Below are positions 33,401-48,400 of a stretch of DNA of 64,000 nt, piece after piece. Below the pieces are notes generated by a model. It had not been told where the DNA came from. It did not search any database and saw only the letters and a list, made by a program, of their open reading frames with translations. The stretch covers positions 1,056,001 through 1,120,000 of the forward strand of contig OU612075.1 of NCBI GenBank assembly GCA_914767715.1, given 5' to 3'. Every line of letters starts with the position of its first letter. Positions within the stretch are counted from its first letter, which is position 1. The DNA is from Membranipora membranacea. Its lineage: Eukaryota; Bryozoa; Gymnolaemata; Cheilostomatida; Membraniporidae. A program made the position numbers and the translations under genes.

Positions 33401-36400
33401 CGCCCCTCAACTGGCTCCTTCCCATCAGGGTTAATACCAACTAGGTGGCTCACTGGGACGTACTTCTCCTGCAAAATTACATCAAAAATTTGTTATATCA
33501 TCAATTAATCAATAATTACTTGTTAAAGATTGCACTCGTATATGGGGAATGATGTACATAGAGAACAGTATCTGTTTTACCCCTGTTAGACCCGCTTGAC
33601 TGGCGGGTTCTGGAAAAGCATGAGAAGACTACCATCTCTTATGAGTTGTATTGAGTGTAAGGATATTTCTAAAGCTTGAGTAATCAAACACTGGCACACA
33701 TTACAATTCACACTTCAATCCTCAATCTTCAGAGAAAGTTGGTACTAGAATAAGGCTAAAGGATAGCTCTGAGGGGACTGTAACAGTTGACTCTATTGTT
33801 ATCTATCTTATGACTGTACAAGTTATCTTCCCTACTCCATATGCCGCACTTATATTTAGTTAAATTTACCTTAGTGATTTGTATAGCGATATGGGAGAGT
33901 ACTGTACGTGGCGGCTGTCCATTATCGTGTACACCAACTCCAAGTCTGTAATAACCGACCATAGAAGGATCAATCGCCATCAATACTTTTATACTCCCTG
34001 TCAGCTTCTCTATACCAAACATGTTGTACTGGTTACCTGTAAGTTAAGTTCAGTATTCAGATCATAGTGATTCTATGATAGGGATAACCTGCACAGTAAA
34101 GAGGTGGTCAAAACTGTATTCCACTTTTGTCGAGTAATTGCGGATCGGATATTCCGCAGTATTTAGAAGTTGTCCATCCAGGGCTGATACAACAAAGATA
34201 TGATCAGACAATTCTGAATTTCATTCCTACAAGCTGTAAAAGGCTCCAGACCTGAGTTGATATAGCTTTATTATTGAAACAAAACAGATAGCCTTGCTGA
34301 TAGATGGTGGATGTGGATGTCATAAGGGTAGCTGAGACTATGACTGGTCCACTGCAGTCTGCCAGTGGTCCACTACAGCGTAATCACGACTATTTCTGCT
34401 ACTAAACACATTTCAATGTTATCGAACCTTGGTTTGATAGAGAAATGAAAATAAACCAATACCTATACTTCAATTTTATTTCTTTTCAGAATTCCACAAA
34501 CAAAATATCTCATCACCACTTGATAATGTAACACATACCTGATTGTATGAAGTAGCCAAGCTTGCCGTTATCTCCTGCGTCCGGGTCGTACGCCTTTACC
34601 CGACCTATAGAGGTGTTCACAGGGGTTTGATATGAGCAGGTCAAGGTCATGTTGACTGCCGAGGTGATGAGTGGCGCGTTGTCGTTCTCGTCTATTATGT
34701 CTATGGTTATCTTTACTTCACTGCTGAGGGCAGGTGTACCGTAGTCTGTCGCTACAACTGTCACCTGCAGAAATATGAATCATAACCTGGTTAGAAAAAT
34801 GTGGAAGTACAGATGTGTCGCAATATCAACAAATTTTCACTGATCCCTTTAGTTCATTTGATTAAGAAAAAGAAGGTTTACAAATGTCTCCGATTGCCAG
34901 TTTTGATCTTGCATGTAGCGAGATGGGGCCGCTTAAATAAAATTTGATCCAATAGTCTAGAAAAATTTGCCACACGTCCACTTTTTTCTTTATTGACCCT
35001 AGGATGGAGACGATGCAAATACCAACCAACAGGATTTAATTACTCTAGCAACACCCCAACTCTCAAAAATGATAAATCTAGTATGAGCCAAACATCACAA
35101 CGAAGATAATTATTTTAGTAATAGTATTTCACACAAAAAAATCCTCTCTTCAAATAGTTGCTCACGATTCTGACATTCAAATCTCAATAGACACATGAAC
35201 TTTTCCAGACAGAGCGTTATTAAACATCACATAATCTCATAGTTAGCTGCATGCTAAATACACAAACCAACAAATTTTACTTACAAACAACGAACTACTA
35301 TCACTATCAGTGAAATTAAGGCTATCCTCCAGAAACTAAATGATATGGTCAAACAGATGCCATCAAAGAGAATATAATATGATAATGGGTTAATCTACCC
35401 ATAATGCTTCAGTTGTGTCTATATCATTAGTCAATTCAACTGAACTCTCGCAACTTTCAGGCAGTTCCATCTAGTTTTAATCAACCATGATGGATTTGGT
35501 TGTGGTAACTGCTCCTTATATCCTGTATGAAATCATGAGATAACAGCTTCAATAGTCACTTTAGAGAAGAGTTTTAAATTAGTGTAGTACGATTATTTCG
35601 TAACGAAAATTGATCTTGTTGTTTACCTGATATTGGCTCCCTCCAACTTTCTCTCTGTCTAGCTGTACTCGAGTGGAGATAATTCCGGTATCATGAGCGA
35701 TTATAAACGGACCAGAGGAGGCGTTAACCATCCTATACCAAACATCTCCATTAGCTCCCTCATCTGGATCTGAGGCTGATACCTAGAAGTGATAACAGGT
35801 ATGGTATGATTACTCAAAGCTACAACTCATATCTGATACAAGCAAAGCACAAATCTTTATAAGTATGCAGAAATGGTCGGCTCGCGCAAATCCCAAATTT
35901 TCACAGCCAAACAATAGCCACTATAGGTTAATTTATTTTGAACGCCTTTGTGATCAGGTGATCATACATGAAAAAAACAGAAGAGAAAGGAAAGGAAAAG
36001 GAAAACATATTTTGAAATCTAATTGGTGATGGTGCTTAATAAGAGATATACCTCAAGAGTAAACATCAGTGAATAATCCTGACCACAAACAATTACTTAC
36101 CTTGCCAACAAATGAGTACTTAGGCATATTCTCAGAGACACTCATACGATAATGAGTGACATTAAATGTTGGAGAGTTGTCGTTGATGTCAGCCAGCCTG
36201 ATATACACAGCAGCAGTGGCAGTCAATGGCGGATCTCCCTTATCTAGAATTAAAATTAGAATAATCACATTGAGAGAGAATGAGTTCTATTTTGGAGTTG
36301 TCTAAGCATTTACAAAGAGTAGGCAACTCCTTGTTAAACACCAAGCAAGCATGAAGTGATCTAGTCTGTCTTATCAAGCTTAGTTTGTTGGGAACAAAGT

Positions 36401-39400
36401 TTGTCAAAACAGGCTAGAATCGATCAAGTGATCAGGTTGAATCCCTGATGTGATTGTCCCGAGCGGGTCTGCAGCATTAGGAAAGGGTGACAAATTATAG
36501 CTGTGTGCTATTACTGGATCCTAGGTTAGTCCTTGTGGTGCATTAGTTTTGAAGTATTCACTTTAATAAAAAATGTTGCAACAGATGTTGTCAGTATGAG
36601 GCGAGACAAGAGAGTAACTGATTTGATTCTTGGACCCGGAAACCCTGAGATTCTGACTGATACAGTGTAAGGCTGATAAATAACCTGAGCCAAAGGGACT
36701 TGATCACACATTCATATCTTAAATTAAGCTTTTGAAAATAGAAATTTGAAAGACTTTTAAATCACATACCGACAGCTAGCACAGAGAATGTGTATTCTTT
36801 CTGATATTCTCTGTCCAGTTTTCTCTGAGCTGTGATCATGCCTGTCTGCTGATTCACTGAGAAGAAACTTGCATCCAACTCTGACCCCAACTTATACTGT
36901 GAAAGTATAATAACAATATTTAGTATTAAAACAAGTGTCAAATCATTTGAGTTTTTCCATCTCGCTACAGGTGTGAATCCAATGTTCTATTCTTTGTGGA
37001 TCCTCAACAGCTGGAGTTTGAAAAGTAATATTGCGTAATTTACATGAGCAGCTACTTTGCTCACTGCAATTCAGTACACAGAGAGAGGTCGGATGTAAGC
37101 TGGAGTTTCAGTGACAGCTACAATTGGTCATACTTCCATTCAGCAAAAATAGAAAAAAACAGCTGGCATTATTGTAAAATAGGAAAGAGATTGATAATCA
37201 AGTTTGATTCAGAATGATTGTGAAAATTGGGTAGGAAACATTTCGAAATATATGCTATGCTGTGTTGTCCCCACTACATAGCGCCAGCTCTTACTCGTGG
37301 GATATCCTTTTGACTGGTATTCAACGCCATTCACTCTCCACTTATCGCATAATTGATGATATCAATAAATTTTCAGAATTGTAATTCACTATCATGACAC
37401 AGCTCCTAGCTCCCGAATGACCAGATAGGTGAGGATGGGGTTGGGATGGACCATTTCACAGGGGAGTTAACTCTTTGACATGTAGTACCTGAATTTCAGC
37501 GTTGGCGTCGATATCTTTGTCCATAGCCTTGACTTGAGTTATAGGTAATCCTGGCTGATTGTTCTCCAGTATCGGCATCGTGTAGTAGACAAACCTGTCG
37601 AATGTCGGCATCTGATCATTGACATCAACAATGAACACCTGAAACATCAGTCATAACAGTATATGTTATCCTTACTAGAAAACAGTGTATCACTGCGCCC
37701 TTAGAACTTAATTTGCCAATTGTCCTAAAGTATGAGGAAAATAATCCAAGGTAATGGGTTGTACACATTGCAAGATGTTTGAGTAGAGAGTGGTCAGCGG
37801 CCATCACTAACTAGGTCTGAGTTCAAGTGAGGGGATGTGGCGCATACTTTTCAACACCCTGAGACCAACTCACAACAGATTTTAAATTCGGACAAGGCAA
37901 GACAACTCGCAATGTGCGATATTATAACTGAGTTTGCGATATGCGATATCAAACCTAATTCACTGCTATCCTGAAACATACCTGTAGATAATAGGTGCTG
38001 ACTTTCTGAGGGCTGCCGGAATCAGAGCACAGTATGCTGACGTTCAGCTCTGCGTGGACCTCTCTATCTAGAGCAGCATTCACTACCAAATTAAACTCAT
38101 CCTGTATAAAACAAAATCCCGAGAGAGAAATTATAGCTGAAATTTCATAGGAGAAGGAATTAGCCAGGAAAGTTCAATACAAAACACTGCATGAGTTAAA
38201 TGTATCCTGTTCAAACATTGAATCATCACATTTGAAGTGCCCCACTGTAATCCTAGTGAGAAGATGCGCTTATTCTCAGTATGATCGTGTATGGAGGAAA
38301 ACTCAGAATGCTGATTTCACTTAACTGTTTTTTTACAAAGGATATGACATGAATCTCATAATAACAAAGTAACATGAATAGTCAATTACCACACTAGCAG
38401 CAGAACGCACACATTAGTGGACCCTTTCCCGGTTCACATGATATCAACTCGTGATATGACGACATCAAAAAGTTTCGATAGCTAACACAACACGCAGCAG
38501 TGCCAAATTAATCATGGTCTGACCGGAAAGTTAAACCACAAAGACTTTTTGCAATTTTCATTCTGATAATTGTCAAGGTGTGATTTCTCTTCATCCAAAT
38601 AAGCTTTGGTTCAGGCAATATGTCCGTATCATTTTCATGTGTACCCAAATAATTCCGAAATTCACCATGTGGTAATTGTGCGCCCTTTGATTCGCCTAAA
38701 TATAACGTTGTGTTGGTTATATATAGCCTTGTCATAAGGCTCCTTTTTTTTTGAGTGGTACCCGGCCAACCCCCATAACAAAACAAAAAGGTAGCTGAGT
38801 GACAAGGCTAGGTTATATAGATGAACAACACAGGGTATCTAATTTACCTGGTAAGAGTTTTGAAGGAGGAAGTAAGGAGAAGATATGACACAGGTAACGA
38901 GACCATTAGACCCGGAGTCAGAGTCCTCCACTCTAACATGTGCTACGAATGTGCCGTTAGCTGAGTGCTCGATCACCTAAAGGTACATGAGGAATATACA
39001 CTAATAATAACTAGGGTACATGGCATATAATATCATAAATGTCCCGATTGGATAAAGCATTGCCAAAATTGACAATGCAAACTCCCCTGTTTTAATAGGA
39101 CTGGCAGGAGGCATGTAGTGAGTACCAGGGGTCGATGATGATAATTCAAGGATTTGGATATTGAAACACAAGTTTACTGCTACTGTTTTTATTTCTTTCT
39201 TTTGGGGGGAGGGGGACTGATTACAGAGCTTTGTTTATTCAAATATTGATCATTATGATTCATTAAAATAATGATCATAACAACTAGATTCTTGTGGCTA
39301 AAATATGTAAGCATCGGTCAACTATGCTTTACTGCTGAGGATGGCAAGATTTTGATGTTTCAGTCAACACAGTCTAACAGCATCAAAACCCTAAATCAAG

Positions 39401-42400
39401 CACCTGTTCAGAATGGTCAGCCGTTAATGACACCAGGCAGTGATCAATCACAAACACAAAGGCACAGTGAGAGAAACTCAGGTCGCTACCCATAAGTATG
39501 GGGAAAGTATATCTGGCACCTTGTATATTTATTTATTACACTGCTGACATTTAGAGCAGCGGCAGCCTCAGTAACACAGACAGATACTTGTACACTGTGT
39601 TATCTCACCCAGGAGACACACAATCACTGAGAACTATAATACTCAGCTTTATCTAAAACCTGTCTCTCAAACAGCTCCAATCAATGCCAATTATGTCAGA
39701 AAGGAAATTAGAAATTGCACTAAAATCTAATTGAATTTAAATTGATAACTAGGGATTTGACCGCTACTTTTCCCATCCTGTTATGAGGCTGAAAGTGATA
39801 GTCTAACTTCACAAAGATGTAACTGGAAATATTCTCTAAGAAATGTTTGATGTTGTGCAGTTATGAAAAATAGTCAAAGAGAGAATACGTCTTGATCTGT
39901 AGACAATACCATCGGGGAATTTGAGACACAGTTACTCCTTGATACCACAGAGTAAGGATGTATCCTTTCTCACAATACATTCACTACTCTAGTAAAATCT
40001 TTCCCCAATTTTTTTAGCTTTTGTTTGGCTTCAGGATATCAAAAAGTGTATCCCATGAAATCTATGAAAAGGCTGGGCGGGTTGAATGTGCATCAGGTAT
40101 TCTAAGAACTGAGTGAGTACTTCAGAACAGTTGACTGTGTGTTCCACTTTCGACAGCAACAGACATGTCATGTTATGAACTAATTAATAATACAGTGAGA
40201 TAAACAGATATTATCCTGCAATCCCCCCACACCGACTCATACCAGAAAATTGAGCTTCTCAATCAAAAGAATTCATTACTTTCATGTCTCTCATGATAGC
40301 GTGAGATCCTAGTTTCATGCCTAGTTTTGAGGCTGCCTTAGCACAAGTCCCGTAATAACAAGTATTCAGGGTGTAGAACCTCGTAGACATTATTAATCCG
40401 ATGGTTCATTAGCCTTTCTATGGTGATAAAATCTCATGCACCAATAGGGATTGTTACGGGTTATGGACATATGTCCAAATTAAAGGTGCTCCCCAATTAC
40501 CCTAAGTGGCTAGATTTACAAATAAAATTATTTATCTAACACCCAATCTTTCTAACAGACCATGTGTGAAAATTCACGCATCATATTGGAATGTCACTGG
40601 TAGACAAAAAAATCAATTAAGAAAGCATCGATCAATTTTCTGCCTGACACGCAAATCAAACCAATGGGAAAGTTATAATGTAAAGAACTACATACAGTGA
40701 GTGTTCAGAATAAGATTTGCTGTGAAAAACTCATGCAAAAGACTTTTTTACCATTTTTATTTGAAGCTGAATTAAAATGATGTCATCAAAAAAGTTGCTG
40801 CCAACTTTGACAACGGAATGCAGCTGGGAAACACTCGCATACGGCTGACAGATTTGTGCTGTCAATCTCAAATTAAACTTTTTTCCCTACTGACGTACAG
40901 GTACACATTTAAAATATGCCTGGAATGTAATTCATGTAAATTATTGTGAGTAAAAGATTACACACTTGACAATTTGACAGTTTTTGCAAGTGAAAAGTTT
41001 GAATGCCATAAATTTCATGAGACACACCCAAAACCTGCACAAAGTGAGTTCAATTAAAAATATGAGAGGCTGTTGTTTACATCCAGATTCATGAAACAAA
41101 CTGCTGCAGTGATGAGCCATTTTTATTCATTTTTTTAACCCCCACTTGGTGAAATTACATCATCTGCATGAATTATATCAATCCATGGTTCACTTGGTGT
41201 TGAATCATGAAAAGGGTCCTTCAGTCACTTCAAAGATTATCAAATTAACCATCTGAGGAAGCATTGGAGAGCTTTTTTACTTCTTATGCTGAATTACCTA
41301 TATGAAAAAGTTGAGAGCAGCCTAGTAGTTGAAGCTCCCAGCCCGCCCTACAGAAAAGCACTGCACTGCTGCTGTGCCTGTTCAAAGTAGGGCTAAACCT
41401 TCGTTTGAAATGTCAAATTAAGATGCCTAGGTAATTTGTTGCTACCCAAATCAAAGCAGTAAAACAAAGTAGCGATGTGAAAGATGATATTTATTTTTTA
41501 CTGCCTGCGGTCTTGTTATGAACGCCGACTGGATATGTCGGTATGATTAGCGCGGGATACAAATGTAATAAAACTAATTCACTGAGGTAGACATGGAATC
41601 ATGGGGCACATGGCTGTTTTTGTCTACGAACAAACGAGTGGAAACAGAACTAATTCTAGAAGGAGAACATACATCTTAGTATGAATATATCTTTTAGAGC
41701 TTAGGCTTAAACTCACAGCCTTGGTGCAACAATTTTTAATAACCTGTTATCTGCTCCTAATAATATATAAATAAATATAGGAGGAGGTATTGTCATGGTT
41801 TAGTAAAGCATTCGGAAATGTTTTCAGCTTCTTTTTAAACAACTCAAAGAAGGGGTGAGCCCTTGAGAACAGCTTCCATTCCATGATTAAAACTAAAAGT
41901 TATTCTTTTACACACTTGCTCTCTGGGACCAAGATGTGATCGGACTGACCTGAGCAGTATTAGTGACAGTTTTTACATCTATGACAGGGAAGTTGTCGTT
42001 CTCGTCAGCTATAGATACATTCACTACAGTATGACTTCTTTTTGGTAGATTAGAAGAGTCCATTGCTACTATAGGGATGATAAACTGCTTGTCTGTCTCA
42101 TAATCCAGCCTCTGCTGTAAATACAGCTCGCCTGTAAATAGCAAGGCAGGGGAGATAAGTCTCAATATTCAAGAAAAGAACCACTCTATTCACGCTTGTT
42201 TTGAGCAGCGATAAAATGGCTAAAAGTAAAATGAGTTGCGAATAAGATGTATTTATTTCAACCCAAACTTATATTCAGTTCATTTAGGTCAGCAATGTAC
42301 ACATAAAGGCCTCTGTATGTGCTTAGCTCTTACCAGTTTCTCCATCCAGTCTGAAGATTCTCCTGATTTTGCTGCTGCTTGAGGGCTTGATAGAGTATTT

Positions 42401-45400
42401 AAGTTTGGAGTTATCCCCGCTGTCCCTGTCTGTAGCGACTACTCGAGTGAGCATGATACCAGGCTGAGCAGACTCTGGTACCCTTACACTGTACAGAGGC
42501 TGCTGGAAGGTTGGGAAGTTATCATTATCATCTCCGACGGTCACATTCAGTAACATCATTCCGGATCTGTGAACAAGAAATACCACATTAGAGACCGGCC
42601 AAAACCTTCTAAACAAGCAGCTTATGGTGGTACAAACCACAGCCAGCTCATTACTGCGTTTGGGATGACGATCGCTGTGGGTCGGACGTTAACGACCAAC
42701 CTACCAACCTACCAACCTACCAACCTACCAACCTACCAACCGACCAACCGACCAACCTACCAACCTGTTGTACCAACAGCAAGCAACAGCTTGTAGCTTA
42801 ACTTGAAGGTTTGTGTTTGATATATTGCAAAAGTATTTAACCTACTGCCATCAAAACAATCAAACTGTTGATTTTGCTGACTCTTCTGACATCAGACTGC
42901 CTGTCTGCTAGTCATGAGGTATAAACAATCATCATAGCAGGTCAGGCCAGTTTAGAAACACCGCAATGACAAATGGCTACTAATGAAAACCTTGATGAAG
43001 TCGACAATGTGGAATTAAGTCTGGTTCTGTTTTGATCTACTGTATATGGAAAGTGTGACCAATTAGTTCCTGTTACATAATTCTACATCCATCAGAAATC
43101 AACTACTGTACTTTTAGTGAGAAAACCAGATTGTATTCGATAACAGTACATTGTATCATAACCAAAATCTAACAAGTTTACATACAGAATACCCTGTTTA
43201 TCTGTGTATATGTTACATAATTTATTTGGCATCTCATAACAACAGCTCAGTTTGTGGTCATCGCTGGATAACTCATCATAGTAAGACGGTCACACAGGGA
43301 CACCCAAACTTTCCATACTTAATCTTTACAATCTCGGTCTATTTGCTGCTGGAGTTACTGTCATGCTGTGAAGCCAGCTGGGCTATCATTCAAATAAAGA
43401 AGTAAAAGGTGCTGATGCTGCCAATGTTGTAAAGCAGCGGTCATAAGATCATGTTAGAGTTATCTAACTAGCTAATTATAGAACAGTGTCACTGAAACTA
43501 ATCCCCATCCGCTGGCCTGGAGATTCCTAGTTTGACAGGTTAGGCAAAGAGTTGAGTTAGGTTAATTACACCCACTGATGATTTGGTGTTGCAAATGTAC
43601 AACTTTTTCTCATCTGTTGTTGCTGCAACCAAAGTTTTAAGAAAAATGTTCACTCATTCTATGTGAGCGGCATTCCATTACTAGCTACCTCAAACTGACA
43701 CCAACAACAACCAGAATCAAAGCTAAACTTCGCAAAGATCCGCTTAAGAAAAAGTAGCCTTACTCAATCTGAGTCTGTGTTCATTACTATCAAAGATTAT
43801 AAATACATTGTTACTATGTAGTAATGACGTTTTATTTTCTGTCACCAGGTGGCAGCAGTATTTCAAGTCAGCATTTAGCTGATATTATCTCCCTCAAGCC
43901 TCTCATTGATCAATTTGTTTTTTATTGTTGAAACTATAAAATGTTGGTTTTATTACATCCAAACTCTGAGTAATTAGCGGAGTTACTCATTTCACTGTGG
44001 CAGCTTGGCAGCTATTTCTAGTGTTCTGGTGGTCAGATTCTGGTGATCATTGTCACCGCAGCAAATATGGGCTCAACTTTCCCATAGTATCTGTGTCCAA
44101 TCAACCTTGATGTCTTTTGTTTTGCAACTAGGTATTTATGAGGTTTGTTTGTGTTTTTAATCAAACCATTAACTTTTTATACATCAATAACGACTTTGCT
44201 ATCTCCTGCCCTCCCTGCTGCAACCATACATATATATATATACAGAGTAGGTAGAGGTAGTCTTCTCACAGCAGTGATAAGACTAGGATGGAGCCATTAT
44301 TTAGTGTCAGATGACAGTAGCGATGGTGGATTCCGATACTATTCCAGTAAGAGGAGCAGTTCATAGAAGGAAAAAATGGTCAAGATCTCGCCCATTGACT
44401 GTTAAAAACTTCACAAATAATTAATTTCCTTTACAGAATATAATATTTTACCTGGGAGGAGTGCCTGAGTCCCGAGCTACTAGCTTCAGTGTATAAGATC
44501 CTCTTAGCTCTCTGTCTAGCTGTTTGATAACGACAAGGTACAGTTCTGTACCACCGTAGGGGGACTCCACTGATCGGATCCTAAACACTGAAAAAATATC
44601 AAGGATTTCTCTGTACATAAACTGAGCAGACTATAATATTTGAAATTCACAGTATTGACTAATTTAAAAATTTGAACACTGTTTTGTTTTTCAAAACTGA
44701 AAGTTATCTCTTGTCACATCACTATTCTGTGTAGATGTTTTAGTTCAATCGTCATATCAATTCACAACTCTATGGACCAACCTTGGGTATGCGCTTCAAG
44801 CTCGTAGGAGGCAACTCCGAATTGTTGGGAGTCGCGGTCCTCAGCTACTGGTAGATAGAATGTAGTGTTGATTGGTACAGATTCAGGTATAAACATATCC
44901 TGTCTCTGCATGGAGAACATGGGTGAGTTGTCGTTTACATCTAGGAGAGTGATCTGAAAAAATGAGAAAAAATCCTCAACAGTTAGTGAGTGTTCTCCCT
45001 TGATATCAGTCATAAAAGTTGGGCTGCGATAGCCTATGTGTTGACTTTGATTGGTGGGTGGGGAGAACCATTGGCTAGGCTGCGACGCCGCGAGGATGGT
45101 GGGGAGATGAATTTCCCTGGGCTTAAATCTCTGGACTATGATATAACAACAAAACTTATCAACACAAAACATAACTCTTGTCAATAAATAACATGATTCA
45201 TGACAACAACAGTAAGCTATGTTCTGTTTTATGAATCAGCAAACTGTGTTTTGTTATCCCCATCAGGAAATGTCAATGGCAGTAGCAAAAAGTGCCATAA
45301 TCGAGCTGCCGATTCTTAATAGGCAGTTAGATGAAGGTTGTGATGAAGCTTGCAAAAGAAATAGATGGTGGGATGGGGTAAGAAAGTAAGTGACCACTAC

Positions 45401-48400
45401 TATCACAAAGAAGTAGTCCTCATTAAATCTTTAAATGGCTGCCTTGCCCAAAGGGTACCAGAGGAAGCTGGAGATGACGTGTTGTTGCGAAATCACAGAA
45501 TTACTTTCAGAAGGCACTTAGGAATGTGCAGCAATCACACAAAAACAAACACTATAAACAGAATAAGAAATCTTTACCTGTACTTTGATCATCTGGAAGT
45601 GTTGCGGAGTGTTTGGACTGACGACCACATCAATTTCCAGAATACATGGTTCGTCTGGTGCGTCTAAACAGATCACCTCTCTATCCAGCCTCACTGTAGT
45701 AGATATAACGCTAGAGACGCTGTCAACAGCAAAGTACTCCGAGTTGCCAAGCAACGAGAATCTAAAATATTAAATTAATGGTGAAGGTCACTGTTGAAGG
45801 ACAATTCTTGCTCTTGCTCTTGTGACGCTCAGCAATGAAACATCGTGGAAAGATTGCTGCGGTGCAAGAATGAAAGAAAAAAACAAACCCTTCATTCGGC
45901 AGGCTGCCAGACCCTAGAGTTCATAACAATCCCTGAGATTCAAATGTGTCAAGATGATTTTCAGTTTTTAATTTGTTTAAGTGCTCAAACATTACCAGCG
46001 TTGCTGGTAGAGGTATTCCATCATCATCCCCAAACCGACCATGTGGTAAATGGGTGGTCGATAACAAAATGACACTAGCAGCGACTCAGGCAAAGTTTGA
46101 GAGAAAAAAGAGTGCATGTCACATTATTGTGTGAAGGGTAATCATGCTTTACTATTATGTTATAAAAAAGTGATAATACGGTGAGGTTTTTGAGTCACTT
46201 TCTAGGAATGTTGCATATATCACAACAGAGTAGCCAGGAAGAGATCCATAACTTTTCTCTATCAATGGAGATGTACAATAACTTCGTGAACATTAATTGG
46301 GTGTTTTACTATCATAAAAAGAGTGGATTATAGTTTTATATTGCCATAAAACAGACAAATCAAACTTTCTCATGCACTAGGAAAGTGGCAGCGCGGCAGC
46401 GTATATAATTGTATACAATGGTGGTCATGGTAGACACAAAGTAAGCTGCTACTGTAGCTACTGGCACCGTAGGCTTGTAACAAAATCCTAACAAACCTCT
46501 TGAACTATGCAGTTCTCAAATTGGGCGAACTGACATTTTCTCTTCGTTTGTATAATTATGCAGAGTATTAGCCTGTAAAACTCCGAGTCACAGCGGGACG
46601 CCGTACAGCTACCATGCTGACAAATTACCAGACACTTACACTGTATCTAGCTTTGTGTGTATATTTTTCGCTAATTGATAGATTCAACAAACTGACAGCG
46701 ACTAAATGTTGTAATGTTTGTTACGAATCGATCAGGTTATGGGGTAATAAAAGAGTGAAAGTTAAGCCCAGGGCTACCATTACTTAGCTAAAACAAGCCA
46801 TACAAATAAACCAAAGCTGCTTCAGAGTGGAAAATTGAAACACTTGACTTAGTGATCAATGAGTGGGGCGCCATCAAGTGATTACTCTGAATCGCATTGT
46901 CCTCTCTGGTCTGCTGGGACCCTCTTTTCTTATCATGATGTAATAAAAAATTAAAAGTTAGCGGGAAGTTTCATTTTTTCATCCATTACACTAGATGTGA
47001 GGTCATTTAAGCTTTGATGTGGCGTCAGAGATTTGGAATAATATGCAAAGTTAGAGAGGATATCACCGTTGTCGACACATGATCAAGTTTACTTTCCTCG
47101 GCTGGCGCTTGAACTTCTTTTGAGATATGGGGTTGACGGTTAGTGTGACGATGTCACTCTCTTTAACTTATCTGCCTCCATCTGCTAAGCTGGTTCTAGG
47201 ACAATTTTTTTGAAGTTTACTGCTCATTTATCCCAAAAAGTTATAAGGGTTTACACAGTGCTAAAGTCTATTACACATGTACATACATATTATTTGCTTG
47301 TTATAACAATTCAATATATATTGTATCTAAATATTATTTTATCAGGAGCGTTTCTGATCTTTTGGGACAGTAGTTATGATTATGGTGGTTTGTCAGAAGA
47401 ACTTCTCAGTTATAACGACTGCTTACGCCAAGTTTTGTTGCAAAGATCACAAGTTGAAAATTAATTCTCACGATTGCGGCAGCAGGAGCTGCGATTTTTA
47501 TCTTTGCCTTACTAGACAGAAAATCTGGTGATCTCATTAGAAGATGATACCTTCAAAGTGTCAAAGTTCTCCCTGCATTACCCCTCTCTCACTCTCTCGA
47601 AGAGCACTGTGATGTTTACTTTTGATGATGATTGCCTCATTAGACCACAATCCTAGCTTTGTGTAAATGTCAGATTTCAGTGTCTGTTTGATAGGATCAC
47701 AGAGAATAGGGGTGATCGTGATCGGCTATCATGAATAATTGCTATTTTTGATAGCAGTCTGGTTTGAAGAGCTATGGTGTCAGAGTGCAAGGCTAGATAC
47801 AGGAAAATGCTTCTGTTGATCTTTTTTGTCTCAACTGTACAATTTATAATCAATCAATACTTTCTCTTGAATTCTTTTCATAAAACACCCCAACACCGAG
47901 ACTTTTGTCAGTTTCACAAGAATGCAAGAAACTGACGATCCTTGAAACAGGAAATAAAATTCCCCTGATATGCAGTGCAGATTGTGCCCATGTAACACTG
48001 CTGCGAAGTATGAGCTGCTAGTTCTATGTACACTAGGTGGTCTCTGCATTGTCAAAAAGTGATTAGTGGGCCAGCTATAGGATTCCATTGACGCAGAAAC
48101 GTGTAAAAATAGAGAAATAATATGTCTGTAATTGTGATTTAGCAATAATAGCAGTAAAAACTACATCGAATCCAATAGGTGGCTTTTGTGTACGACAGGC
48201 TACTGATTATTCTAGGTCTATAGGAGGGCTTTTTGCGAGCAAGTGGTGGACTCTAGGTTCTTATTTTAATTCCCACAGTCAAAAAATGAATGGCAGTATG
48301 CTTCTAGGCCTGAAGCTACGTCTTTCGTGTTTGCACAAACAAAGACTTCGCTGTCGTAATGTTTTATAATAAAACAAGAAGGGCTGTCAGAAGCCAAAAG

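Noticed and set aside
39271-39495. Plus-strand open frame in protocadherin intron 6 as a nested gene
   Set aside because: No domain, splice or promoter support; composition is like the surrounding intron.
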